NCBI GenBank assembly: GCA_002500745.1
Contig: DLST01000020.1
Location: 124,001-188,000, forward strand
Reading direction: 5' to 3'
DNA: 64,000 nt
DNA from: Sphingobacterium sp. UBA7855
Lineage (GTDB): Bacteria; Bacteroidota; Bacteroidia; Sphingobacteriales; Sphingobacteriaceae
A program made the position numbers and the translations under genes. Position 1 is the stretch's first letter; every line of letters begins with the position of its first letter. The notes beneath the pieces are model-generated. The model saw only the letters and a list, made by a program, of their open reading frames with translations, ran no database searches and had not been told where the DNA came from. Shown piece after piece: positions 56,002 to 64,000 of this stretch.

Positions 56002-58923
56002 TTATTTCAATAAAGCATCATATAAAATTTCCACAGGATGATAAGATTTTCTTCCGACCCCATCTTTGATTTGATGTCTACAAGAGGTACCTGCTGCGGC
56101 AATCAAAGTATCGGCTTCCGTTTTCCGTACAGCTGGTAACAAAACCAGCTCGGCCACTTTCATTGAAACGTCGTAATGCTCGGCCTCATAACCAAATGAA
56201 CCCGCCATACCACAGCAGCCAGAAGGAATTGTCTCTACGCTAAAGTTCGTCGGAAATGATAATACCTGTTCCGTAACAGTAACCAGATGGAAAGCCTTTT
56301 GGTAACAGTGACCATGAAGCTTGATTTTTCTTGCTGCCGTTGTAAACTGTTCTGGACGAATACGTCCTGCTTTCATCTCTGTCAGTAAAAATTCATCGAT
56401 CATCAATGCATTTTTAGCGATGTTTTGCGCCTCAATACGAATATCGTCATCCACCAGGCTTAAATATTCATCTCTAAACGTAATGATACCGGATGGTTCA
56501 ACCCCTAAAAGCGGGGTTTCGTCGGTGATTAATCCCTTTAAAAAATGTATATTTTTATTAGCAATTTTCTTTGCTTCTTTCACAAAACCTTTAGAAAGGT
56601 ATGTCCGTCCACTTTGCACATGTTTTGGAATAATCACTTCATAGCCCAAGGCACTCAGCAATTTATACGCTATAATACCGATTTCTGCATCATTATATTC
56701 GGTAAACTCATCCGAGAAAAGATAGACCTTACGCTTGGCATCCCTGATAGGACCTTGTGTTTTTACCCACTGGCTCAAGGTTGTTCCATTTACTGTAGGC
56801 AGCGAACGTCTCGGTGCAAACCCGACAGTTTTCTTGACCAAGCCAGACAGAAAATCATTTTTTACAACAAAATTATAAAGGGGTGCGACCCACGACCCCA
56901 ACTTCTGAGACTGCGTGAAATTAGCAATTAGTTTTGTTCTAAACCCTGCGCCATGCTCATCATAATAGTGCTGTAAAAATTCGGCTTTCATTTTGGCCAC
57001 ATCTACACTCGAAGGACATTCCGTTTTACAGCCTTTGCAGCTTAAGCAAAGGTCCATAACTTCCTTGATCTCCTCATGATCGAAACGATTTTTCTTTGTG
57101 GAATTCGTTAAAAACTGACGCAACATATTTGCCCGCGCCCGTGTCGTATCTTTTTCATCGCGCGTAGCCATAAACGAGGGACACATTGTTCCACCGGTAA
57201 TTTCAGTCTTTCGGCAATCTCCCGAACCAGAACACTTCTCTGCCAACCGAAGAATAGACTCATCTCTAGAAAAATCGAAATAGGTCTTTATTTGTGTTCG
57301 GTTACTATCGTTGTCATAACGTAAATGAGCATCCATTGGCGGCGTGTTGACAATCTTATTAGCATTAAAAACGCCCTGTGGATCAAAGATATATTTTACA
57401 TCTTCAAGTAATTTGTAGACTTTATCGCCGAGCACCTTGCCAATAAACTCTCCGCGAAGACGACCGTCACCATGCTCACCACTCAATGAGCCATTATATT
57501 TCAAAACTAGATCACTGGTTTTTTCAAGTATAGAACGAAAAGTACGCTTCCCTGCTGCTGTTTTCAAATTTACAAAAGGCTCAATATGCAATTCGCCTGC
57601 GCCAGCGTGCGCGTAATATGATGCATGCACGCCCTCTTCCATCAAAAGCTTTTGAATATCGCTCACATAAGCAGGGAGATCTTCAGGCGATACCGCACAA
57701 TCCTCAATTAAATTTACGGGCTGACTATCCCCCGGTAAATTACGAATGAGCCCCAGTCCCGCTTTGCGTACATCCCAAACTAAATTCGTCTGTTCCATAC
57801 CCGTAATATAGGGATAAGCATAACCAAGGCCACGCGCAACGAGATCGGCTTTCAATGCCATCGCTTTCGCTGCTGTTTCGGCCGCTGTATGCCCCCTAAA
57901 CTCCACAATCAATAGCGCTTGCGGATCGCCTTCTATAAAAAAGCGATTATACTTGTACGTTGGATGCCCAACTGTAAAATCCATGATGTATTTATCCACT
58001 AATTCGGAAGCTTCCGGCTTGTGCGCTAAGGCTACCACATTACCATGCATACACTCCACCATATCCGCAAAATGAACACAGAGTAAACCTAGTTCCTGCG
58101 GTGGTAAGGACATCAGTTTGAGTTTCGCTTCTATAACGATAGCCAGCGTACCTTCAGAACCCGCCAACAAGTTACACATATTGAAAGGTGTCGAACGATC
58201 AGCAAGAATATCTAAAGCATAACCGGTATTTCTGCGCGTGATAGATCGTTTTGGATAGCCCGCTTCAATGGCACTTAAATGCTGTGGATCTGTCAATAAT
58301 TCATTCATATTACGATAGATATCCCCCTCACGGCCCGCTAATAATAATTTCTTAAAATAGGCTGCTTCATCAACTGCTTCAAAGGTTACTTCAGAACAGT
58401 CGTCCAGCAGTACATTGGCTGAAATCAAATTGTGCCTTGTATCGCCCCAAACAATAGAATGCAGACCCGAAGAGTTATTGCCAATCATTCCGCCTATCAT
58501 GGCGCGGCTCGCCGTTGAAGTTTCAGGACCAAACATCAGCCCAAAAGGCTTAAGATAGTTGTTTAAGTCATCGCGAATCACCCCCGGTTGAACTCGAACC
58601 CACTGCTCTTCAACATTAAGCTCAATAATATGGTTAAAATAACGGGAAATATCCATAATAATACCATGGCCGACTACCTGGCCTGCCAAGGAAGTGCCGG
58701 CAGTACGTGGTATGATAGTGACCTTATTCTGTCGCGCAAAATCAATTAATTTTTTAATATCATCAATATCTGCGGGTATCGCTACGGCCAACGGTTTTTC
58801 CTGATAGACAGACGCATCGGTCGAATAGGCTAGCAACATCGTTTGGTCCTTAGTTTCATGGGTATAATAGAGCTCCCCTTTGAGTTGTGAAGCTAATGAG
58901 GCTAATTGATTCTGATCTTTCAC
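56002..58923 (-). CDS. FAD-binding and Fe-S oxidoreductase (GlcD/D-lactate dehydrogenase type fusion)
   Basis: A 973-residue fusion. An N-terminal FAD-binding PCMH domain (RTAGTSLAGQVVGHG, 'IGGMIGNNSSG') and a FAD-linked C-terminal domain ('GSLSGEHGDGRLRGEFI') cover residues 1-540. A 4Fe-4S module (CLSCKGCKTECP near 624) and cysteine-rich CCG domains follow (PSGCCGMAGSFGYE near 900). The family oxidises 2-hydroxy acids such as D-lactate or glycolate and passes electrons to quinone or ferredoxin. The acid used is not decidable here. It has a promoter at 58948. Confidence 0.9.
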   Translation of the reverse strand: MKDQNQLASLASQLKGELYYTHETKDQTMLLAYSTDASVYQEKPLAVAIPADIDDIKKLIDFARQNKVTIIPRTAGTSLAGQVVGHGIIMDISRYFNHIIELNVEEQWVRVQPGVIRDDLNNYLKPFGLMFGPETSTASRAMIGGMIGNNSSGLHSIVWGDTRHNLISANVLLDDCSEVTFEAVDEAAYFKKLLLAGREGDIYRNMNELLTDPQHLSAIEAGYPKRSITRRNTGYALDILADRSTPFNMCNLLAGSEGTLAIVIEAKLKLMSLPPQELGLLCVHFADMVECMHGNVVALAHKPEASELVDKYIMDFTVGHPTYKYNRFFIEGDPQALLIVEFRGHTAAETAAKAMALKADLVARGLGYAYPYITGMEQTNLVWDVRKAGLGLIRNLPGDSQPVNLIEDCAVSPEDLPAYVSDIQKLLMEEGVHASYYAHAGAGELHIEPFVNLKTAAGKRTFRSILEKTSDLVLKYNGSLSGEHGDGRLRGEFIGKVLGDKVYKLLEDVKYIFDPQGVFNANKIVNTPPMDAHLRYDNDSNRTQIKTYFDFSRDESILRLAEKCSGSGDCRKTEITGGTMCPSFMATRDEKDTTRARANMLRQFLTNSTKKNRFDHEEIKEVMDLCLSCKGCKTECPSSVDVAKMKAEFLQHYYDEHGAGFRTKLIANFTQSQKLGSWVAPLYNFVVKNDFLSGLVKKTVGFAPRRSLPTVNGTTLSQWVKTQGPIRDAKRKVYLFSDEFTEYNDAEIGIIAYKLLSALGYEVIIPKHVQSGRTYLSKGFVKEAKKIANKNIHFLKGLITDETPLLGVEPSGIITFRDEYLSLVDDDIRIEAQNIAKNALMIDEFLLTEMKAGRIRPEQFTTAARKIKLHGHCYQKAFHLVTVTEQVLSFPTNFSVETIPSGCCGMAGSFGYEAEHYDVSMKVAELVLLPAVRKTEADTLIAAAGTSCRHQIKDGVGRKSYHPVEILYDALLK

Positions 58924-58947
58924 TTAATCTGCATTTAAAGTATAAAA

Positions 58948-58955
58948 CAAATCTA
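58948..58955 (-). promoter_or_regulatory. -7 element of the FAD/Fe-S oxidoreductase gene
   Basis: The minus strand reads TAGATTTG, a match to TAnnTTTG, 24 bases before the ATG at 58923. The -33 is a weak TTTA at about 58974-58977. Confidence 0.45.
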
Positions 58956-59063
58956 GTTAAATTTATGCATTGGTAAAAGAGAAGAATGCAAGAAATAACC
59001 AAATCAAAAGCAAAAAACGCACAAAAACGCAAACAGGAACATTTGCCATAAATGAAGATTATA

Positions 59064-59095
59064 TTTCGTTCCTTCAAACAATGCTTGTATTTTTG
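59064..59095 (+). promoter_or_regulatory. Promoter of the FUSC-like gene
   Basis: -33-like TTTC (59064-59067), a 20-base spacer and -7 TATTTTTG (59088-59095). The predicted transcript start lies about 30 bases upstream of the ATG. Confidence 0.4.
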
Positions 59096-59133
59096 TAGCA
59101 CTACATCATTTAAATTAACGATTGATTTCTTAT

Positions 59134-59637
59134 ATGCGTAATCTATTCCTTCGCTATACGCTCCATTCAGATTTTATTATATATACGATTCGCGTACTAA
59201 TTGGCTTCCTTATCGGTTATCCTTTATTTGTATCCTTTCCTCAATATTCTGTTTCTTGGACCCTTATCTCGATTATACTGGTGATTTCTCCACAAGAGAA
59301 TGAGTCAAAAAAAATAGCGATCGATCGGGCCAAATCCAATTTCATAGGATCCGCCATTGGACTGAGCTTATATTTTGTTCCGATCCAGCAACTTTACGCA
59401 ATGGTAATCGGTATCCTGGCCTCGTTGATTACTTGTAAAGCACTCAACATTATAGCTGTAGCGAGGACATCGATGGTTGCGCTAATTATAGTCTATCTGC
59501 ATGAACAGGAAAGCCGCTCCTACTTCGCTGCCCTAGATCGCTTTGGTTGTGTTTGTTTAGGCTGTTTGATCGGACTGGGCGTCATACTTTCTACAAGAAA
59601 TATTATTTTGAAATTAAGAAAAAGATACATTTTTTAA
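59134..59637 (+). CDS. FUSC-like small membrane protein
   Basis: A 167-residue protein with four to five membrane helices. The ATG at 59134 is chosen over the in-frame TTG at 59122. It resembles the first transmembrane unit of FUSC/aromatic acid exporter proteins (YccS/YhcK type): 'IRVLIGFLIGYPLFVSFPQYSVSWTLISIILVIS' followed by AIDRAKSNFIGSAIGLSL. Full FUSC proteins are much larger, so the activity of this short form is uncertain. It stands alone between the divergent oxidoreductase and the Lrp gene. Confidence 0.7.
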   Translation: MRNLFLRYTLHSDFIIYTIRVLIGFLIGYPLFVSFPQYSVSWTLISIILVISPQENESKKIAIDRAKSNFIGSAIGLSLYFVPIQQLYAMVIGILASLITCKALNIIAVARTSMVALIIVYLHEQESRSYFAALDRFGCVCLGCLIGLGVILSTRNIILKLRKRYIF

Positions 59638-59780
59638 TCACAAACGCTGCTTACTAAAAGGCAATATATTTATTTTCAACCCATTAGCATATCCGATCAA
59701 ATCAAAGCATTACCATACACGAACAATATTCACCAATACCAACAAGCTAACAGAATTATATTCATTATTCATTATAATAT

Positions 59781-59811
59781 TTTGAATTTTATACTTAATT
59801 ACGTACCTTTG
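59781..59811 (+). promoter_or_regulatory. Canonical promoter of the Lrp-EamA unit
   Basis: -33 TTTG (59781-59784), exactly 19 bases of spacer, then -7 TACCTTTG (59804-59811). The gene's ATG (59820) is only eight bases after the -7, so the message should be leaderless or nearly so. Confidence 0.7.
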
Positions 59812-59819
59812 CAGTCGAA

Positions 59820-60293
59820 ATGACAAAAGTAGAATATAATTTAGATCAGGTTGACTATAGAATCTTGCGTTTAATGCAGGATAATGGACGTATCAACAAC
59901 GCCGATATCGCCAGAGAGCTGGGAATGGCACCTTCTGCGATTCTAGAACGGGTAAAAAAGCTCGAGCAAAAAGAGGTAATTTTAAAATACAGTGCCAAGA
60001 TCAATCCTGCAGCGGTCGATCAAAAACTTTTATCATTTATTTTCATAAAAGCCAATGATATCATTGGTGAACAAACAGTTGGATTGGCACTTGCCGAAAT
60101 TCCTGAAGTACAGGAAGTACATGACATTGCAGGTGATGATGGTTACCTGATTAAAGTAAGAACTGCAGATTCGACCGGATTAGTTGATCTGATGCGAAAT
60201 ACTTTAAGTAAAGTGGAAGGGATCATCTCCACCCGTACTACAATTGTACTTCAAACGGTTAAGGAAGATCAGCAGGTCGTAATACCTGAGTAA
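59820..60293 (+). CDS. Lrp/AsnC-family transcriptional regulator
   Basis: A 157-residue regulator. An N-terminal helix-turn-helix (about 18-60, NADIARELGMAPSAILERVKKLE) and a C-terminal RAM ligand-binding domain (IPEVQEVHDIAGDDGYLIKVR) are complete. It binds DNA in the cytoplasm and usually senses an amino acid. The EamA-type exporter begins 18 bases after it, a classic pairing of a feast/famine regulator with an amino-acid exporter. No alternative start is possible, as the next ATG is inside the HTH. The ATG sits right after the -7 element. Confidence 0.93.
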   Translation: MTKVEYNLDQVDYRILRLMQDNGRINNADIARELGMAPSAILERVKKLEQKEVILKYSAKINPAAVDQKLLSFIFIKANDIIGEQTVGLALAEIPEVQEVHDIAGDDGYLIKVRTADSTGLVDLMRNTLSKVEGIISTRTTIVLQTVKEDQQVVIPE

Positions 60294-60311
60294 TAGAAAG
60301 GAAGTTTAATC

Positions 60312-61349
60312 ATGTTGCAAGGACAAAAAAAGGCCGCTAACCCGTTGATGGTTGTTGTCGCCTATATCATTATTTATGTTGTATGGGGATCGACCTTTTT
60401 CTTTATAGAAAAGGCACTACATAGTTTTCCACCATTTATTTTAGGTTCGTTTCGATTTGTTACAGCCAGCGCAATCCTAATGGCATATTGCGCAATGAAA
60501 GGTTATAAATTGTTTAATAAGCGATCCGTTCAGGAAGCAGCGATCGTAGGATTTCTATTGCTTTTTGTCGATATGGCTGGGGTTATCTGGGCCGAACAAT
60601 ATGTTTCAGGTGGTGTTGCCGCCATTATTGCTGCAGCAGCAGCGATCTGGTTTATTTTATTGGATAAACCCAAATGGAAAGAAAATTTCAGCAGTGTTAC
60701 CACGATTTTAGGTGTCGCGTTAGGCTTCTGTGGAGTGGTGATGTTATTCGCTGAACAGATTATGTCGACCAATGATAATACCGATGGAACACTTAAGGTG
60801 ATCGCCCTATCTATTTTAGTATTGGGTTCTATCGCTTGGACCGTAGGGTCTCTAATTTCCAAATATTTCAAAAAATCTGAGAAACAAGAGGAAGAGGATT
60901 TACATGTCATGGTGAAGACCGCTTGGCAAATGGTTACTGCAGGTATACTCTTTAATATCACCGCCCTTTTCACCGGTGAGTATACAACATTTACGCTAAG
61001 TAGCGTGGCACCGGTGGACTGGTTCAATTTGGGCTACCTAATCACTTTTGGCTCAATCCTCGCCTTTAGCTCCTATATTTGGTTACTACAGGTTCGCCCC
61101 GCAATGGAAGTTAGTACGTATGCCTATGTGAATCCAATCATTGCACTTATTTTAAGTCATTTCTTCACTTCGCATGTAGTGACCTCATTGCAGATTTTCG
61201 GACTAGCTGTGATCTTATTTTCAGTCCTGTTAATGAACTGGAAAGCGTATCGAGCCAAACTGTCCGCGCGTAGCAAAAGTAGAAAAGTTCTCCAACCAGA
61301 GAGTAAGTTGGATACCAACCCTATCGCCGAGTCGGAATTAGTACACTAG
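60312..61349 (+). CDS. EamA/DMT-family membrane exporter
   Basis: A 345-residue drug/metabolite-superfamily transporter with ten helices in two EamA repeats (about 14-140 and 160-310). The 'VVWGSTFFFIEKAL' start and the 'VNPIIALILSHFFTSHVVTSLQIFGLAVIL' C-terminal block are typical of the RhaT/YedA-like branch. Residues 315-345 are a polar tail. It is likely to export an amino acid or related metabolite, in line with the Lrp gene just upstream (18 bases). Confidence 0.88.
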   Translation: MLQGQKKAANPLMVVVAYIIIYVVWGSTFFFIEKALHSFPPFILGSFRFVTASAILMAYCAMKGYKLFNKRSVQEAAIVGFLLLFVDMAGVIWAEQYVSGGVAAIIAAAAAIWFILLDKPKWKENFSSVTTILGVALGFCGVVMLFAEQIMSTNDNTDGTLKVIALSILVLGSIAWTVGSLISKYFKKSEKQEEEDLHVMVKTAWQMVTAGILFNITALFTGEYTTFTLSSVAPVDWFNLGYLITFGSILAFSSYIWLLQVRPAMEVSTYAYVNPIIALILSHFFTSHVVTSLQIFGLAVILFSVLLMNWKAYRAKLSARSKSRKVLQPESKLDTNPIAESELVH

Positions 61350-61375
61350 GTTGTTATTTTTCTAATTATATGGAC

Positions 61376-61412
61376 AAAGCTTAACATACGATGTTAAGCT
61401 TTTGTTGTTTTT
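61376..61412 (+). terminator. Terminator of the Lrp-EamA unit
   Basis: A 12-base stem, arms beginning AAAGCTTAACAT (61376-61387) and ATGTTAAGCTTT (61391-61402), three-base loop, followed by GTTGTTTTTA. Typical rho-independent form. Confidence 0.8.
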
Positions 61413-61437
61413 AAAAATTAGCTAACATTGGATAAGA

Positions 61438-61465
61438 TTTGTTCATATATAATTGGCTAACTTTG
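61438..61465 (+). promoter_or_regulatory. Promoter of the split 5'-nucleotidase genes
   Basis: -33 TTTG (61438-61441), a 16-base spacer and -7 TAACTTTG (61458-61465), 27 bases before the ATG at 61493. The spacer is shorter than usual. It lies within the longer frame starting at 61439, which supports the 61493 start. Confidence 0.45.
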
Positions 61466-61492
61466 CCCAATATTTGGTTAAACGAAAAAAGA

Positions 61493-62254
61493 ATGAAGAT
61501 ATCAAAGCAAATTGCCTTTATTGGTAGCCTTGGATTCGGTTCGCTTTTGATGGTTGCCAGTTGTAGCAAGCAGCTCCATCCAACGCAGAAAGATTTCCAA
61601 CAATATCATATCAATAGCGATATGCAAGCTGATCCTACAGTCGTATCAATCTACGAGCCTTTCAAACATAAAATGGAAGTGGAGATGAATCGAGTTATAG
61701 GACATGCAGACAAAGCGTTGACAAAAGAGAAGACGGCAGAAACATTAATGGGCAATTTTTTTTGTGAAGCCTTGTTGTGGATGAGTGAACACAATGCCCA
61801 TAACCCTGCGGATATAGCATTTGCTACTAAGGGTGGAATCCGAAATGATCTGAAAGCAGGCGATATTACCGTTGGACATATCTTCGAGGTGATGCCTTTC
61901 GAAAACACTTTAACAATTCTCGAACTCAAGGGAACTCAAATTCGTCAACTTGCAGACTATATCGCCTCAACACATGGTCAACCCATCGCTGGGATGACGT
62001 TGACCATTACAGGCAACAAAGCCCAGGACATTAAAATCAAAGGTCTAGCAATTGAAGACAATAAGTTATATAAATTGGTAACCTATGATTATCTCGCTAA
62101 TGGTGGCGACAACCTGACGCTGTTGACACAATCTGTATCGCGGGCAAATTATCCGCAGCGGATGCGTGAAGGACTGATTGAATACGTGAGTGAATTAACG
62201 AAAGAAGGCAAAAAAGTAAATGCAGAATTAGATGGAAGAATTAAAATCAATTAA
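61493..62254 (+). CDS. 5'-nucleotidase C-terminal-domain lipoprotein
   Basis: A 253-residue protein made only of the C-terminal (substrate-binding) domain of 5'-nucleotidase/UshA-type enzymes. The lipobox is VASC (Cys24). Family patterns FEVMPFENTLTILELKGTQIRQL and YKLVTYDYLANGGDN hold the adenine/nucleotide-binding residues. The catalytic metal domain is missing and is encoded by the next gene, which overlaps by 23 bases. Together they would form a surface or periplasmic nucleotide phosphatase. The start at 61493 is chosen because it yields the lipoprotein signal. Confidence 0.88.
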   Translation: MKISKQIAFIGSLGFGSLLMVASCSKQLHPTQKDFQQYHINSDMQADPTVVSIYEPFKHKMEVEMNRVIGHADKALTKEKTAETLMGNFFCEALLWMSEHNAHNPADIAFATKGGIRNDLKAGDITVGHIFEVMPFENTLTILELKGTQIRQLADYIASTHGQPIAGMTLTITGNKAQDIKIKGLAIEDNKLYKLVTYDYLANGGDNLTLLTQSVSRANYPQRMREGLIEYVSELTKEGKKVNAELDGRIKIN

Positions 62255-63191
62255 CCGAAGATCATTTATCAAGCAAGTTGGTGGATTTTCTGCTGCAGTT
62301 GCATTGGGGTCACTTCCTTTTCAAGCTAACGCTAAGAGCAAAAAAGTAAAACTTACAATCTTACATACCAACGATGTGCATAGCCGAATTGAACCTTTTC
62401 CTATGGATGGTGGCAAATATCAAGGATTGGGTGGTGTGGCACGCCGGAGCACGCTTATCAATAAAATTCGCAAAGAAGAAGAACACCTCCTATTATTAGA
62501 TGCGGGCGATATGTTTCAAGGTACTCCCTATTTTAATCTATTTGGAGGGAAGCTGGAGCTGGATCTCATGACGAAATTGGGGTATGACGCTGGGACATTT
62601 GGAAATCACGAATTTGACAATGGACTGGACGGACTTGTGAAATACCTGGACCATGCTAAATTTCCGTTTTTAACGGCCAATTACGACTTTAAAGGAACAG
62701 TATTGGAAGGAAAAACCAACGATTACACCTTATTTCATAAGGGTGGTATAAAAATCGGTGTATTCGGGCTCGGTGTAGATATCGAAGGATTGGTAGATCC
62801 CAATAACTTTAAGGGAATGAAATATCTGGATCCAATTGAGGTATCCAAAAAGGTGGTAAAGATACTCAAGGAAAAACATAAATGCGATCTCATCATCTGT
62901 CTGTCGCATTTAGGTTACCAATATGAAAACGATAAAGTGTCGGATTTGGTGCTTGCCGCCAAAACATCAGATATCGACTTAATTATAGGCGGGCATACGC
63001 ATACATTTTTAAATGAACCCACATTAGTTACCAATTTAAAAGGTACGAAGACCGTTGTGAATCAAGTCGGTTTTGCAGGGATTAATCTGGGGAGGATTGA
63101 TTTCATTATGGAGCCGGGTTCCAAAAAGAAACAAATGGTGGCGAGCACCTATCAAGTCGATCCTACAATTCCAGCGTCCATGTTGGCATAA
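62232..63191 (+). CDS. 5'-nucleotidase metallophosphatase domain, Tat-like signal
   Basis: A 319-residue protein with only the N-terminal catalytic domain of the 5'-nucleotidase family. Dinuclear metal ligands are Asp48 and His50 (TNDVH), Asp93 (AGDMF), Asn125 (GNHE), His226 (SHLG) and His255/His257 (GGHTH). A twin-arginine motif NRRSFIKQ at residues 8-15 precedes the hydrophobic signal, so Tat export is likely. The start overlaps the previous gene by 23 bases. It would hydrolyse nucleoside monophosphates or UDP-sugars, with the upstream product supplying the substrate-binding part. Confidence 0.9.
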   Translation: MEELKSINRRSFIKQVGGFSAAVALGSLPFQANAKSKKVKLTILHTNDVHSRIEPFPMDGGKYQGLGGVARRSTLINKIRKEEEHLLLLDAGDMFQGTPYFNLFGGKLELDLMTKLGYDAGTFGNHEFDNGLDGLVKYLDHAKFPFLTANYDFKGTVLEGKTNDYTLFHKGGIKIGVFGLGVDIEGLVDPNNFKGMKYLDPIEVSKKVVKILKEKHKCDLIICLSHLGYQYENDKVSDLVLAAKTSDIDLIIGGHTHTFLNEPTLVTNLKGTKTVVNQVGFAGINLGRIDFIMEPGSKKKQMVASTYQVDPTIPASMLA

Positions 63192-63208
63192 TTTGATTCA
63201 CTATTCAT

Positions 63209-63244
63209 AAATGCCAAATTGACTAATCAATTTGGCATTTTTTT
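63209..63244 (+). terminator. Terminator after the split 5'-nucleotidase genes
   Basis: Perfect 13-base arms AAATGCCAAATTG (63209-63221) and CAATTTGGCATTT (63228-63240), loop of six bases, then further T. Confidence 0.85.
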
Positions 63245-63308
63245 TCAAGACAACAAGAAGACTTATAGACTTAAAACACGAGGTTTATATAAGCTGATTT
63301 ACCCTTTA

Positions 63309-64000
63309 ATGAAAAGAATTTTATCAATATACCTAGACTCCTTTAGAGGACTCTCACAAGCTGCATGGCTGCTTGCTATCGTCATGCTGATCAATAGAAT
63401 GGGAAGCATGGTGATTCCATTTCTAGGCCTTTACATGACCAGAGTTTTGCACTTCGATATAAAACAAGTCGGAATTGTTTTGATGTGTTATGGCGTTGGC
63501 TCCGTCTGTGGATCTTATATAGGCGGCTGGCTGACCGATCGGATTGGTAGTTTCAAGGTTCAGTTTGGAAGTCTTGTGTTGGCCGCTCCTTTATTCCTAC
63601 TGATACCATACTTTAAAGAGGTACAGTCGCTATCCATAATGATTTTTACGTTAAGCTTGATTTTTGATGCTTTTAGACCTGCAAACTCCGTATCAGTAGC
63701 AAGTTACGCTAAACCCGAAAATATCACCCGCGCCTTTTCATTGAATCGTTTGGCTATCAATCTGGGCTTCTCGATCGGTCCAGCGGTGGCAGGTTTTCTG
63801 GCATCCATCTCTTTCAATTGGATATTTTATGGAAATTCCCTTGCCGTTCTCTGTGCAGCAATAATTTTCTTTGTCTTTTTTCATAAAAGACAAAAAAGAA
63901 GCGATATCAAATCAAAAAAAGAGACTGCACCTGATAATGAAATGCCTCAACAAGGACGAAATCCTTATACCGATGTGCCATTTATCCTATTCAATATCTT
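63309..64000 (+). CDS. MFS transporter, cut by the right edge
   Basis: The open frame starts at ATG 63309 and runs off the window after 230 codons. At least five or six membrane helices are visible. The loop between helices 2 and 3 has the MFS motif A in the form GGWLTDRIGSFK. The remainder of the usual 12 helices lies outside. The substrate is unknown. The start was chosen as the first ATG of the frame, 64 bases past the preceding terminator. Confidence 0.8.
   Translation, partial: MKRILSIYLDSFRGLSQAAWLLAIVMLINRMGSMVIPFLGLYMTRVLHFDIKQVGIVLMCYGVGSVCGSYIGGWLTDRIGSFKVQFGSLVLAAPLFLLIPYFKEVQSLSIMIFTLSLIFDAFRPANSVSVASYAKPENITRAFSLNRLAINLGFSIGPAVAGFLASISFNWIFYGNSLAVLCAAIIFFVFFHKRQKRSDIKSKKETAPDNEMPQQGRNPYTDVPFILFNI

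Noticed and set aside
1..64000. Search for CRISPR arrays, tRNA/rRNA genes, intact insertion sequences and tandem repeats
   Set aside because: None seen by eye. A tRNAscan, CRISPR and IS search would be needed to make this firm.

Overview
The window looks like chromosomal DNA of a Bacteroidota bacterium, most likely a Sphingobacterium or close relative. This rests on two SusC/SusD pairs, a hybrid two-component regulator of the kind found with polysaccharide utilisation loci, many lipoprotein signals, and repeated promoter -7 elements of the TAnnTTTG type. No rRNA, tRNA, CRISPR array, phage or intact insertion sequence was seen. The genus is an inference from gene content, not from a marker gene.

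Layout. 1-9.7 kb: the N-terminal end of an AraC-like regulator runs off the left edge, divergent from a quinone-reductase-like gene and a flavodoxin-fold NAD(P)H oxidoreductase. A large hybrid histidine kinase, two unrecognised membrane proteins, an alpha/beta hydrolase, an SMP-30 lactonase-like protein and a single-domain response regulator follow. 9.8-10.7 kb: a short-chain dehydrogenase with a strong terminator. 10.8-26.1 kb: a compact polysaccharide utilisation locus, all on the minus strand: hybrid two-component regulator, GH31 with a PA14 insert (alpha-xylosidase-like), SusC, SusD, a surface lipoprotein and a GH2 beta-galactosidase. 26.3-30.2 kb: a small membrane protein, a HAD phosphatase and Nudix hydrolase pair, a Na+/H+ antiporter and a small unknown. 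30.3-36.9 kb: a second SusC/SusD pair without its own regulator or hydrolases, then a lipoprotein polysaccharide deacetylase.

37.1-43.1 kb: a tightly spaced five-gene operon joining an outer-membrane porin, a DASS dicarboxylate carrier and the three subunits of succinate dehydrogenase/fumarate reductase, so uptake and redox use of C4-dicarboxylates seem linked. 43.4-47.5 kb: a secreted GHL10-like hydrolase, an exported glutaminase, a VOC protein, a broken SRPBCC gene and a Bax-inhibitor-like membrane protein. 47.5-53.8 kb: an RND multidrug efflux operon (adaptor, pump, outer-membrane factor) next to a small unknown membrane protein. 53.9-59 kb: a DUF763 protein, an unknown lipoprotein and a large FAD/Fe-S oxidoreductase. 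59.1-64 kb: a FUSC-like protein, an Lrp regulator with its EamA exporter, a 5'-nucleotidase split into two overlapping genes, and an MFS transporter cut by the right edge.

The most interesting non-coding signals are paired direct repeats plus a palindrome upstream of the GH31-SusC operon (likely regulator sites), very short or absent leaders at several genes, and several perfect inverted repeats. No clearly new system was found. The best candidates are the unknown two-gene membrane operon near 5-6.5 kb and the transporter-dehydrogenase operon.
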